Shown: one piece after another, positions 10,572 through 22,430 of the stretch
Position numbering within the stretch: the first letter of the stretch is position 1
How the letters are laid out: each line of letters begins with the position of its first letter
NCBI RefSeq assembly: GCF_009730915.1
Contig: NC_052474.1
Span: 4,561,501-4,625,500, forward strand
Origin: Dioscorea cayenensis subsp. rotundata
Lineage: Eukaryota > Streptophyta > Magnoliopsida > Dioscoreales > Dioscoreaceae
DNA: 64,000 bases
Reading direction: 5' to 3'
Notes under the pieces: model-generated
The model's input: the letters and a program-made list of their open reading frames with translations, nothing else
What the model was told of the DNA's origin: nothing
The model's database searches: none
Translations under genes and position numbers: made by a program

Positions 10572-13500
10572 CTACTCGCCCGTATGGTGGACCTGGGTCC
10601 CCTCAGAAAGCAGATCACCCCCTGTCTCCTCCACTCTCGGACCTAAGAAATCAAGACTCCGGTGGATGGTAGTTATGGAATACTCCAGCTTGACTCTGGA
10701 GCCCTCCCCTGCTGAAGAGAGCCATGACAAAAGCATATGAGCAATTTTAATAATGAGAGCGTGCGCAGAAATGCAATTAGCATTAAAAATGCAATCATTT
10801 CTAGTCAACCAAATATTCCACACAATGGCTTTCACCACAACGTCCCCCAAAACCCTAGAACCAGGTTTCACTAATGATCTCCAAGTACCCCACGACGAGG
10901 TAATGGACAGTGGAGGATCCGGAAGCTGAAGCAGATGTACAAAGTAGCCCCAAACCTGTCTAGCAAGAGAACACTGAAAGAACAGATGGTCCACCGTCTC
11001 TAAATCCGCATGGCAAAGAACACAGGTTGCAGTAGGTAACCGATTACAGCTTCTTTTTGCTAGGTTCTCAAGAGAGAGAATTTTATTTTTCCATGCAAGC
11101 CAGTTGAAGATATTGACTTTTTTGGGACACAGGTTACGCCAAAAGAAACCCGCCACCGGATAACGTACTCCACCATCATTGAGGAAGTTGTAAAAAGATT
11201 TGACCGAGAAAGAGCCATTTCCCGTCAGATTCCACCATTTTTTATCCCCCAAGCCCCCGAGGGCCCCCGCAGCCGGATACGGAGATCAGCAAGAACCGAG
11301 TGCGCAGAAAATGGCGTCTCCTCAAAAAGAGAGAGCAGCTCACCCACCGTGCCATTAGGAGTCTACGACCTTCTAAACTCATCCGGCCAGATGTACATAG
11401 GAGCTTGTCCATTAACCCATCGGTCTTTCCAAAAAAGTGTTTCAATTCCCGAGTTGACATCTTGGAGGATACAACCTCGTAAAGCCGGCAAGCAGCTCAT
11501 TACTCCTTCCCAGAAGAAGGAGATCCTCCCCGCTTGCCTAGGGAACAAGTTCCATCGTTCTAATCCATAATTGAACTTAACAATACTGCCCCACACCGGT
11601 CGGATCCGACAAATATTTCCACCACCATTTGCCCTAACGCCAAGTTGAAATTCTGGAGCTCGAGTATACCCCACCCTCCTTGATCACACTGAGCGAGCGG
11701 AGGTTCTTCCACCCGATAAGCCTAATCTTAGGGTGGTCAATGTCAGGTCCCGACCATAAGAAGTCCCTTCTAATACGGTTAATTTTTTTGATAACCCAAC
11801 AGGGTAATCGGAAAAGAGACATCCAATACGTAGGGATAGCAGAGAGGACAGAATTCACCAAGGTAAGCCGACCACCTAACGATAGATATTGCACTTTCCA
11901 AGTGGAAAGTCGCCTTCTGATTTTAACAATAAGCTCCTCCTAGTCTTGCCTTCTTGGCCTCCGCCCCGAGATCGGGATACCCAGATATGTAACCGGAAGG
12001 ACCCCCCTCTTACAAGAAAGCGTATCCGCAGCTGCCTGGTCGGGGAGCAAGTCCCGATACGAAGAGTACAAGCAAGTTTTGGAAAAGTTAGTTGCTAAAC
12101 CAGTCATCCCCTCAAACACTAACAAAATAAGCTTCACCACCCGCAGATCTTCAAGCCCTCCCGTAGTCACAACCAGGAGGTCATCGGCATAATGGAGGTT
12201 GCACATGCTTCCCACCTCACCTAACGGCACCCCAATCAAGACCTTCGAACGAAGTGCATGAAAGAACATCGAGCATAGAGCATCCGTAACCAGCACAAAT
12301 AGCAAAGGAGAAAGTGGGTCTCCTTGCCTTAAACCCCTTTGATATCGCACATAACCATTAGGGGATCCATTAACCAGGATAGAGGCCTTAGAAGAAAACA
12401 AAATGTTCTTGATCCACCTAATCCACCGGTCTCCGAAGCCCCTTGCTCTAAGCAAATCAAAAAGGAAATCCCAATCAACTAGATCAAAGGCCTTCGAAAA
12501 ATCAACTTTCAAGATGTGTCGACAAACGCCTCTTGTGAATACTCGAAAAATCAATTCTTCCGCGAGTAGCAATGTTATCCAAGATGCAACGTCCTTTTTA
12601 GAAATGCGATTGCTCGAGTACTCACTAAGGAATTGATGACCTTACTTAGGCGAGAAGCCAACAGTTTCGAGATAATCTTCGAGAGAAGAATTAATTAAAC
12701 TAATTGGCCTAAAGTCTCCAGGGGTTTCAGGCGAATCGACTTTGGGGATAAGAGCAATAGCGGCCCGATTGATTCTTTTCGAGTTCGCTCGGTGCGGTAG
12801 AAATCTTCAGCAGGCGGGGAGGAGATCCGGATGAATAATATCCCAGAATTGTTTAAAGAAATGTAATGGGAATCCATCCGGCCCGGGTGCCTTATCTCCC
12901 CCCAAGTCAAAGACAGCTTTCTTGATTTCCTCAAGGGTGAAAGGTCTCTCCAAATCAGCCAGGTTAAGGGAACCTTTGTGAGCAAACAATTTATGTAAGT
13001 CAACTTGAAATCTGGTCGAACGCCTTTGTCCAAATTGAAGATTAAATTGCTCAGTGAAGATTCTGCCTATGTCTCGAGGGTTCTCAAAGGTGACACCATC
13101 CTTGTGCAAGCAAGGGATGAAATTTCGGTTTTTACGTCCATTCGCTACAGCATGGAAGAACTTGGTGTTTTCATCCCCTTCTTTTAACCACTGGAGTCTA
13201 GACCTCTGCCTCCAATAAATCTCTTCTTGCTTCTGAATAGTCTTTAAATTATCTAACAGGTCTCTTTCCTGTCGGGTCTCAATCAAGGACAGACTTCGCT
13301 GTTCCTTAGCCAGATCCAGCACTTCTAAATCATGGAGAAGGGCAAGCTTTTTAAGTTTGATAGAGCCGAAATCGTGCTTAGCCCAATGCCTAAGTCGCGC
13401 CCTGACCCCAGCGATCTTTTTGGAGAAAATGAAGGCACCACACCCCACATGTGTAATTTCAGACCACCACTGTTGTACCAACTCCCGAAATCCCTCCGTT

Positions 13501-14250
13501 GTAGTCCAAGCTAGCTCAAACCGAAAAGGTTTAGGGTTAAAAGAGTGGTACCCCAGTTCAAGCCTAAGTGGCACATGATCAGAACCGAGTCTGGGGAGGC
13601 TGGTCTGCACTACCCTAGGAAAGCAAGCTAACCAAGTGGTATTGACCAGGAAACGATCAAGTTTAACCCAGATAGGGTCTGCTTGACCATTAGTCCAGGT
13701 AAACCTTCTACCCACTGAAGGGGATTCCAGGAGACCCATCTCATGCAAAAAAGAGTTATTACAGTGGATATCTTCCAAGTTGGGATTACCAGAGGGTTTA
13801 TCCTCTACTGTGAAAATAGCATTAAAATCTCCACAGAAAACCCACGGCTCGGAGCCCGCACCTCTGTTGTCTTTTAGCTCCTCCCAGAAGGCCTGCTTGC
13901 GAGATCGCTCATGAGGACCATAAACCACAGTACAGCGCCAACTAAGATTGTTGGATTTAGAAATGAAGTCCACTGACATACTAAACTCCCCCATCCGTGC
14001 CAGAGTCCCAGTAAACAACCCATTGTTCCAGCCAATAGCAAGACCTCCCGCCGACCCATTAGCCGGCACAAAAGCAAAATGATCGAGTTGGCCCCCCTCC
14101 GATCTCCCGCCAAATTGACTGATTAATCTCCCCCAGTTTTGTCTCTTGCAAGCAACAAATCTCAGCATGGTGGATCCTAAGAAAGTCTTTAACTAAAAAC
14201 CGCTTAGAAGTCCTACCTAGCCTCCTAACATTCCAATTGATTAAGTTCAT
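10572..14250 (-). pseudogene. LINE ORF2, endonuclease-reverse transcriptase (multiple frameshifts)
   Basis: The likely start MNLINWNVRRLGR is at 14250. The AP-type endonuclease domain includes CLQETKLGE and, in the next frame, GDFNAIF and LGSDHVPLRLEL (12807-14168). The reverse transcriptase lies mainly at 11634-12572 with VDFSKAFDLVDW, the QGDPLSPLLFVLV block and the catalytic HYADDLLVV. The C-terminal zinc-binding region (10572-11252) has FFWRNLCPKKVNIFNWLAW and CVLCHADLETVDHLFFQC. At least four frame changes (near 14160, 12700, 11900 and 11300) inactivate it. Confidence 0.88.
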
Positions 14251-14377
14251 AACTAACCAACTAACAACCTCGAGCCTCCAAGGAGGTCGACACTGCTCCA
14301 GAAGAGCAGGAAGCACGTGACTTCTCTAATAGACGGATGTGATTAATGCAATCGTTTTCAGAAGCAGTAAAGGAAAT

Positions 14378-17062
14378 TCAACATGCATTACAAAAACTTG
14401 CAATTTGAACATTAGACCAATCTGAAACAGATAACGGTTTGGCACACATATCTGTGTCATCACCGCCAGTGCCTTTCTTCTTTGTTGATTTGGGTGGTTC
14501 CGCAATGTACCCCGCCTCCTCCGTGAACCGAGAAGAAGGTTTTTTCGGTCGTTCACTTTTCCTAGTCCCGGTCGGTTGCCCCACCACTGTATCCTCATTC
14601 TCTCTGTGTAAATCCGGCAACAGCTTCCTAAGGTTTATTTCAAATTTGGTAATTGAATCATCAGAGTCGAAGTCCTGATCTGGCAAAAGATCATCAGCAG
14701 ATCGATTATCAGACTGATCCGCCTCCATGGTCACCTCCGCACCCTTGTTAACCTCCTCCACATGAGACAACAATTCTGGGACCAAAGCCCAAGTCCCTGC
14801 CAAGAACTTCCAAGTGAAACCATCCGGTGTCGCTAATGTAGGAACCGCAGACTCATCTTTGAAATCCACCTTTGTAGCTAAAGGAGTATGAGAACACAAA
14901 ATCCCTCCAATCTGGGCTCTAAAAGGCTCCTCCACAGGCCCAAGCCCGGCCTCATGTGCTCCAACCGATTCTTTATCTCTATCCAATCCAGTATTAAATG
15001 TATCAATCGACCCATCTTCATTGCGGCCCACCACCTTTGCAGGAGAGGAATGAAGCCCGGATTGGTGATCCACATCACTCAGTAATAGTGGATCCAATAT
15101 ATCCAACCCATTCTCAGAATTATAGTTCTGGCCCGTATTAATGCAAAGCCCAACAACTTGGGCTACTGGATCCTCGTTAACCAAAGGATCATGAGAAGCC
15201 TTAACGTGGTCCAGCGCACTCTTATTCCAAGAATCCTCATGCATGCCATGCGAATCACAAATGTGCACCAACGCCCTCTCATGCCGAGAACCCGCAGGCA
15301 CACCATGCAATTCACTAACGTGCACCAGCGCACTTTCGTTCCGATGATCCGCAGGAACTCCATGCACATCATTAATGTGCACCAGCGGACCACTCTCATC
15401 GTGCACCGCCCCTTCCTTAAACTGAACCTTCCCAACCTCAACCAGTCCACTGCTGCCACCTGTCTTAAGCTTACCCTGGATCGACGCATGCAACAGACGA
15501 GGACGCCACTGCTCGACACGTCTCCCCGCCGTACTCTGCGTAGCTCCACCAACCACCTCGTCAGAGCGTCGCTCGGGAGACCGAGCCGATGAGCGTCCAG
15601 CGGTCCGTCCCTTGCCATTGACTGTATTGTCCAGTCATCATTCCGGCACCCGAGCCCGAAGGAGACTAACGTCGGTGCCACCGTGGGAGCAAGGCTCAAC
15701 CACCACCGACGGCTCCTTCGTCTGAGCATCAAGAACACCACCAGCCATTTTCTCCTTCCCGAAGGGACGCACCGGCACCTCCGGACCTCTCCTAGAACCC
15801 GAGTGGGAGCCAAGCTCCACCACCACAATGCTAGTGGAGCTAGCAGCAACACCATCCTTCGGACACCGCAACCCTTCCCCAAGACCCGTCCCAACAGTCG
15901 CCAAGGACCCAACACCCTGAGAATCATTGTCGTTTCCCACTAACACATAACGGCTTAACTCCCGGCGATAGATCGGAAGCAACCCACGATCCTCAGTGAA
16001 CAAGACCACGTATTTCCTCATACCCAGACTGAAATCAAGCTCCAACGGCAATGCCACACCAGCCCGGCGCCGCACCAGTGCCGAAACAAATTGCTTATGA
16101 GGAAGTTCCGCTTGCGATAACGCCACCAATTCACCCACTTGTCGCGTAACCTCAGCGAGGATGTTCCAGCACCAAGCGTCGAGCGGCAAATTCCATATCA
16201 GGATCCACTTGCCCTCCCCCGATGCTCTGCCGACGGCCCCCAGTTCCGCCGACCAGGGAGCGAGCTTCAGCACACATTGCCCGTCTTTGGTCATAGCCTT
16301 GAACTTCCCCATCTTACACAACTCCTTAACTTCCTCCCTGTTCGCCAAAGGTAGAAGGAAGTGGCAATCGTTTAGCGGTGTTATAGGTCCGGCCAGAGAC
16401 CTATTAATGAGGAAAGGGACGACGGCCAGTAAGTTCGATTCATTAACAAATCCCTCTTCAAGCGAAAGCACTGCCACCTTAGTAAGTTCTTCACGTAAAT
16501 CCGAAGAATCAGGAGATAGAGGAATTGAAAGCGAGGCTCGGTGGACCTTCAGCCCCCTTGAAAGCTCTTGAGAGGGACCCATCTCAACAGCAACCTCTAC
16601 CCCCGGCGAGGGTCCCTGCTGCCCATCGCGCTTCGATCGAACATGCACCTTCTTCCTATGTGGGCTTCGCTTCGACACCACCGGGCAGCGAGCAGCCATG
16701 TGGCCGACGCACGCGCACCTCAAGCACACGATTTGGTGACGGCATTCCGCCGTTTTGTGAGTGTTCCTAAAGCATCGACCACAAGAGGAATCTTTCGGCG
16801 AGCACGGGCGTTTGGCACTAGAGAGCATAGGTCGATCGGAAGAACCTCGAAACACCGCCTGTCTGATCACTGGAGGCTCTCCTGAAGAGGAAGAGCTCGC
16901 TGCTTGAGCATACGACATCCCTACCTGCGTCTGTGAAGTACCTCCCGTAAGAGGAGGACCTAAAGAAAGAGAAGTGGATGAAGTCTTGTCCGCCGCACGA
17001 CGTTTACCACCCCCTCCGCCGCCGTCGCCGGAAACTCCCCAGAGGCTCCGCAGGAGGCTCAT
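14378..17062 (-). pseudogene. LINE ORF1, gag-like nucleic-acid-binding protein (frame-shifted)
   Basis: The first open part (15638-17062, 474 codons) starts 22 bp inside the 5' end of the LINE. It contains two CCHC zinc knuckles, CGRCFRNTHKTAEC and CLRCACVGHMAARC (about residues 92-125), then a DUF4283-like middle with WILIWNLPLDAWCWN and the conserved YVVLFTEDRG. The ORF then shifts frame near 15560-15640 and continues as 14378-15556 (392 codons), whose Ser/Asp-rich and Lys-rich tail ends SDWSNVQIASFCNAC, typical of the end of plant L1 gag. ORF1 binds element RNA in related LINEs. Here the shift breaks it. Confidence 0.8.
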
Positions 17063-17099
17063 CTTGTCGCCGTTTTAGATTTTTGCAATTTGACAAGTT

Positions 17100-17345
17100 A
17101 AGTGGGGTTGTTTGATACAAATAGCATTATGCTGATTTGAATCCAGGTATTATTAGGGAATACAAGTCTCTGTGGATTCAAAACCTTTTCATTTAATGAC
17201 TTAAAGATGGAGATGATGGTCCAGTGTTTATTTCACTCCTTAATACACACTACAAACATCCGAAAATGGATTAACGGAGAAAGTTTGCTACTTAATACCC
17301 ACACCTTGCATATATATATATATATATATATACACAACATATGAA
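17100..17345. other. Spacer with TA microsatellite
   Basis: Between the LINE target duplication and the small gene on the minus strand there is only a TA repeat (about 17312-17331) and the probable 3' UTR of that gene. Confidence 0.5.
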
Positions 17346-17758
17346 TTAGTGAACTATTAGTGTTTCAAAGCAATGCAAGCCATCCAACTTCAGTGAGAAA
17401 CGAGGAGCCAAAGTACTCCCCCTTTGCTTCTTCTCCACCTCTATTTGCCTCTCTCCTCTCTTCTTCAAGACTGTATCATCACTCCCACTCTCATCCTGCA
17501 AATCAAAAGGCCACCATATTATTATCAGTTTCTGTTACTTATCCAGTTTCTGACAATAATCCTTTTATAATATTTGGTCTTCATCTATGAAAAAGAGAAT
17601 TTCAAAGTTTCAAAACAACGGAATCAAACAAATTAACAAGCAAGAAATATATATATATATATATATATACGTATACATACCTTGGTTGAGTGCCCCTTAA
17701 AGAAGGAATAGTTCTTCATTGCAGGAATAACTAAACCAGCTCCAACTAAAGCAGCCAT
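17346..17758 (-). CDS. Small plant-specific protein, paralogue A
   Basis: Two exons, 17681-17758 and 17346-17495 (minus strand, GT-AG, phase 0), encode 75 aa. It begins MAALVGAGLVIPAMKNYSFF, has an acidic/basic middle (DESGSDDTVLKK, ERQIEVEKK) and ends TLAPRFSLKLDGLHCFETLI followed by VH. The tail matches that of the gene at 22130 (KFAPRFDGLRFIETLVTAHR) apart from a short SLKL insertion and a shortened end. The intron position is the same (phase 0, just before the middle region). I recognise the APRFDGLxxxETL tail as recurring in small plant proteins but know no function. The N-terminus is short and hydrophobic. A TATA-like box lies about 95 bp upstream of the start. Confidence 0.72.
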
Positions 17759-17848
17759 TTTTTTCCTTCAAAATATCAATGAATGGCTTATCCGAAAGGA
17801 AAAGAAGCCTTTATCTCTTTTCTGCAGTAGTGTGTGACCCTGTGGGGC

Positions 17849-17862
17849 TCTATATAAATAGA
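17849..17862 (-). promoter_or_regulatory. TATA-like box of small gene A
   Basis: On the minus strand the sequence TATTTATATAGAG lies about 95 bp upstream of the start codon at 17758, a suitable distance for a short 5' UTR. Confidence 0.4.
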
Positions 17863-19024
17863 TCGATAGATAGATAGATAGTTTTAAGAAGGAAGAAGAC
17901 GACAATACCTATAAACCCATTCAGATAATAGTCTCACATATGTTACAAATAAATGAAAATTCATTTAAACCAATATATCTGTCCTTTAAAAATAAAAATA
18001 AAAATAACTACATTAATTAAAATAAAAATGGATCTATCATCTTCATACTGATGTTATTTGAATAACTTTTTGAATATATTGAGGAAGGATAAGATTATCT
18101 CTTAAATCTCCAGTCAAATGGATTGGAGGGTGGCCACGTCACCAATTAGAACCGAGCACATGAGGAGATAGCTCTCCTTCGGGTGTGCATTATATTCATG
18201 TCGGATTACTTTGCTTATCCTCCTTTTTTTCTTATAAATTTCTATTTCTTTTCTTCTTTTTTTTCAAAGTTTTTTTTTGTCAGCTTCTTCCACCTTTAAA
18301 CTCTGTGATAGAGTATATGTTTATGAAAATAAAGTTTCTCATTTATCCTCTTCAATAATAATAGCAATAATTTTCTTTTGACATAATCAGAATTAAGAGA
18401 GAACATTTAAGTCTTTCAAACAAATTCTAAAATAGTTTCAACTGTTTGGATGATTTATTACATTATATTATAGCAAATAACCGGCGGCAAAATAATTAAT
18501 AAGGTGATTATGCAACAAGATAGACATTGCTACATGTGAGTTTTATATTATCAATATTAATAGAAGTCGATCATGCAATCAATGTTTTTAATATATATAT
18601 ATATATATATTTGATAAAAGGGACAAGTGCTGTCAAAAAAATAGGCATGTATAATAGTGTTTGTCCTTTAGGGGGTTTACACTATGATCAATATAAAAAA
18701 TATTGATTAATAATATTGTACTCTTTGTGATGAGTTACTAATAGATTACCGGTGATTTTGATAATATTTTTCTGTAAAGTTTTGTATGAGAAGAATTGTT
18801 GTTAAAAATTAAGTTTTTTTTTTTATTATAAAATATGGACAAGCTATTTCAAGAGCGTGCATAGAAGCGAAGTTAATACCTCAACTCATATAACGTCCTT
18901 ACCTTATGTGAGTAGAGCACTTTACATAGAGATTTGGTTCTAATAACTAAAGAGTTCTTTGACTATTAAAAATTACATTAAATATCCATATTATTTCAAA
19001 TTGATACAGTATTTGTATTTACAA

Positions 19025-19135
19025 ATATTAATTGAGTTATGATGGAGGGAGGCTGTGGTCTTGTTCTCTCTTTTATTCTATTGAAGTGGTTTATTCACTT
19101 TTTTAAAATATATATATATATATATTAATTGAGTT
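19025..19135 (+). mobile_element. 83-bp LINE 3' end with target duplication
   Basis: The segment 19039-19121 is flanked by ATATTAATTGAGTT at 19025-19038 and 19122-19135. It ends with AAGTGGTTTATTCACTT, a T run and AAAA, the same terminal hairpin and tail as the full-length LINE at 10350. It is a severely 5'-truncated insertion. Confidence 0.7.
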
Positions 19136-19863
19136 TATATATAATTATGTTTTCTATAAAAGATACTTTTTATTTTAATTTTAATGTAGAGATTAGATGT
19201 TTGACTATGATAATTGAAAATAAAAGTTGACAAGGATTTTTAAATTATCTTCCTTAAATAAAACATGTCCCAAGACAATATTAACATCAAGAGCAAAGAG
19301 ACTTTATGGTATTGGTTTGAATTGCCAAACTACCAACATGAAAAAAAATCATTAACATCAATAGTGCGATCCAGTTTGAATTTGTCCATTTGTAAAGCAA
19401 AATCATATACTACGCTGTACTATTTCATAGAGTGATATTCATGAACGATAAAGTTCAATCACCAATTTGTCCATTTGCATGGCATAATAAGTTTGTATGA
19501 TTGCTAAAATCAAACTTAAGATTTTGTAGGTTTTTTCATAGTTTGAAAATGCAAGGTATTGATGTTGGCCTTTTTACCTTCAAGGTACATATATAAACAG
19601 ATAAGCTCTTGAAACAGACAGGTTATTAATGCAAGGTATTAATTTATTTTTTTATTAAATTTTAATAATTAGATGTAAAAATGAAAAATCTTATGAGATT
19701 TTCACTGCTTAGAAATTTATGTTGTTTATTTTACATTAATTAAGTTATGGTTTAAATAAAACCAGTAAAGTAGTTAAACTAGTCAAGAAATTAAAAAATG
19801 AGCAGGAAGCAAATATAGAAGCATGAGAAAAAAAAAATCTAATTTAAACTAAATCTGAAACCA

Positions 19864-20255
19864 GGTCTAATCACAAGTTGCACAAGTTGTAATGCCATCT
19901 TTTTCCTCCCATGTTGTACTTATATCTTTATAAATTATTAATTTCATTTTTCAAAATAAATATATGAGTGACAATCAAAATAATCACATCATTAAATACG
20001 ACATACTAAATGGTTTACGGTCCAATCACAAGTTGCCCAAATTGCAATATTTTTCTTCCCATGTTATAATTATATTATATCATTTGCTAATTTTATTTTT
20101 TAAAATAAAGTCATAAGACAATCAAAATAATCACAAGATAAACTTTAAAAGAATCCAAATACACAACTAATACAACAACTAATTAAATGGCTTACAGGTC
20201 CAATCACAAGTTTGCACAAGTTGCAAGGTTGTGTTTTTCTTCACACGTGGTCATG
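19864..20255. repeat. Degenerate tandem repeat, units of about 155-178 bp
   Basis: Units start GGTC(T/C)AATCACAAGTTG at 19864, 20019 and 20197. Each is followed by CACAAGTTG(C/T)AA, CTTCCCATGTT and, later, GACAATCAAAATAATCACA. The third unit is partial. No coding capacity. Confidence 0.65.
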
Positions 20256-22042
20256 ATATATATATATATATATATATATTTGATTTTTTTTAAGAAAAAA
20301 AATAAAAACAAAAGCAATAATCCAGTGAAAGTCTTTGGCTCGAGTGGTTAGGACATTAAAAATAAATCTCTCATGTAAAATATAAAATAGCTAGAATTTA
20401 AATTTTATTGAAAAAATTAAAAAGATGATGTCACAACCTAAACTGAAACACCATACAGACATGCACTTATTGTTTATTTTTTTTTAAAATTATAATAATT
20501 AAATTTTATTACAAACTCTGCTTTGAATCTTTGATGCTACATGGGCTTTTTTTTGACAAATACGTTGATTTTAAGTTTTTAACTCTAGTAAAATGTTCTG
20601 GTGAGCTTTATTTGAAATTCATTATTTAATTTTACTTTTTTATGTTTACAAAAAACCTTTCTGAATGTAGAAAGCCCAAAAAATAAAAATGTATGTATGT
20701 AAACATGACTAGTTTGGTGTTTAAATTCAGAATAGCTTGTCGCCCTTTTTCCAAAAAAAAACTTAGAATAGCCATTTAATCTCACAATAACTAAATAAAC
20801 AAATTAATTAAATCCATCACTGGTTTAGCCAGTATTTTTATGCTAATTGCGAGGCTGAGACAGTGGTGTGAAAGCCATTATAAAAGTTATCCAAAATGTC
20901 ATTTTTATAAGGAGGCATAATTGCATAAAGAAAAACACATTATAATAATATAAATATTCAATAAAAATCACATCAAATCATGAAAAAGAAATGAATGGAT
21001 GAGATAGGTCCAGGGCTAGTGGCACGACCTGCAAGCACCAAAGACCACACAATCAAATACCAATCCATTACGATCTCCATCAACACAACCATACAAACGC
21101 TACTTTTTTGGTATCAGATCAGACCACCGAAACAGTAATGCCAGCCTTTCACTTCTCTCTGTTTATATTTTTTTCCCTTCAAAATAAATTACCATCTGAC
21201 CATCACTTAAACATTTCTCAAAAGCTGACCTTTTTTCCATAATGGCCTGTCAGATTCCATTCCACACAATCACAAAACTACAACATAATTGTAAAAAATT
21301 AGATCTTCACACACTATCTTCCAAAACTTGTTCTGATTTGAATAAAAGCAGAGAGGTTTTAAAAGTTGGACTCAAAATTATATATATATATATATATATA
21401 TCAAGATTTAATACTTTCTCTTATGGCGTGAAAGGCATGAGATGAGTTTTTTTTTATAAAATACAACAAATGTGTATCCGTGACCAAAAAATTTAATATC
21501 AATAAATCAATAAATTGTTAGGATATAAAATGAGATATATACATGATGTTATCTTTGCTAGATGCTGGAAAAGTCCATTAGTAAAAAAGCGCACAAATGG
21601 ATGATTTAATATTTTAAAACGTAAACTCATAGATTATAAAGGCACGCCATTGAATTGAAAGGTCAAGAACATTAACGTGAGATTTACACTTATTTTTTTA
21701 ATTAAAAAAAAATTCCGAAACTAATGGTGTTTAGTAACCGCACGCGTGCCGTGCAGCAAGATTTTCCAGGCAAGGAATCAAACGAGCGGCGACGAGCCCA
21801 AGCATGGCTTCTTTCAAACAACACGCTCATATTACGTGGCCCTCTCTTATTGGCTTAAACTAACCGCCAAGACCGCAAAGTCGACCCATATAAATCACAG
21901 TCTCCATCAAAATTATAATAAGACTTTAAAAAATAAATAAATAAATAAATAAAAAGAAAAAAAGAAAAAAGAAAATTTCCTCACCGACCGGAACTCAAAT
22001 TTTGACATGAACTATATTTAATAATTCATTTTGGGAACGCGC

Positions 22043-22049
22043 TATAAAA
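22043..22049 (+). promoter_or_regulatory. TATA box of small gene B
   Basis: CTATAAAAC sits 85 bp upstream of the ATG at 22130, consistent with a transcript start near 22075. Confidence 0.5.
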
Positions 22050-22129
22050 CGGAAAACACATTGCCAGCCTCGTTGGAAAGTCAAGCAACATCGTTCACGA
22101 TTGAGAGATCGATCTCCTCGGCTCTGGCG

Positions 22130-22430
22130 ATGAAGAAAGCCAGCGTACTCGCCGTCGCGGCAGCTGCCTCCGCGGCTGTCACCTCCGGCTCCGCCATGCC
22201 ATCTGATGAGGTATGTATGCTCTTGTGATCTATAAAACTCTAGCCTTGGATCTCCATGTGTTGATGAATTTGAGGGTTTAATAATGAGATGATTTGGATT
22301 GTAGGGAACGATGCGGAAGGAGGTGGGAGAGGGATCGGGATCACCGAGGAAAGGAGCGGATAAAGGGAAGTTTGCGCCGAGGTTCGATGGGTTGCGGTTC
22401 ATTGAGACGTTGGTGACGGCGCACCGCTGA
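22130..22430 (+). CDS. Small plant-specific protein, paralogue B
   Basis: Two exons, 22130-22210 and 22305-22430 (GT-AG, phase 0), encode 68 aa. The N-terminus MKKASVLAVAAAASAAVTSG is Ala-rich and could be a short targeting or membrane segment. It is followed by a Gly/Lys-rich linker and the tail KFAPRFDGLRFIETLVTAHR, a signature I recognise from small conserved proteins across flowering plants whose function I do not know. The ATG follows a TATA box at normal distance. The intron position is shared with the divergent paralogue at 17346-17758, which supports both models. The reading frame is open further upstream without an ATG, so this start is preferred. Confidence 0.8.

Larger units (their letters stand above)
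10335..17099 (-). mobile_element. Full-length, inactive L1-type LINE
   Basis: A 6735-bp element at 10350-17084 is flanked by a perfect 15-bp duplication GCAATTTGACAAGTT (10335-10349 and 17085-17099). On the minus strand it starts with about 22 bp of leader, then ORF1 (gag-like), then ORF2 (endonuclease, reverse transcriptase, C-terminal zinc-binding region). It ends at the hairpin-forming GTGGTTTATCCAC, a T run and a short A tail. All parts of a plant L1 are present in order, and the intact duplication shows insertion as one unit. Both ORFs are broken by frameshifts, so it cannot move on its own. Confidence 0.93.
17870..22029. other. AT-rich intergenic region
   Basis: No convincing gene in about 4.2 kb. 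It holds a GATA run (17864-17881), TA microsatellites (about 18592-18611, 19107-19124, 20255-20280 and 21379-21401), a short LINE fragment (19039-19121) and a degenerate tandem repeat (19864-20255). Short open frames here lack codon structure or known motifs. Confidence 0.6.

Noticed and set aside
20325..20410. tRNA-like GGCTCGAGTGGTTAGGAC
   Set aside because: An A-box-like word only; no B box and no cloverleaf pairing.
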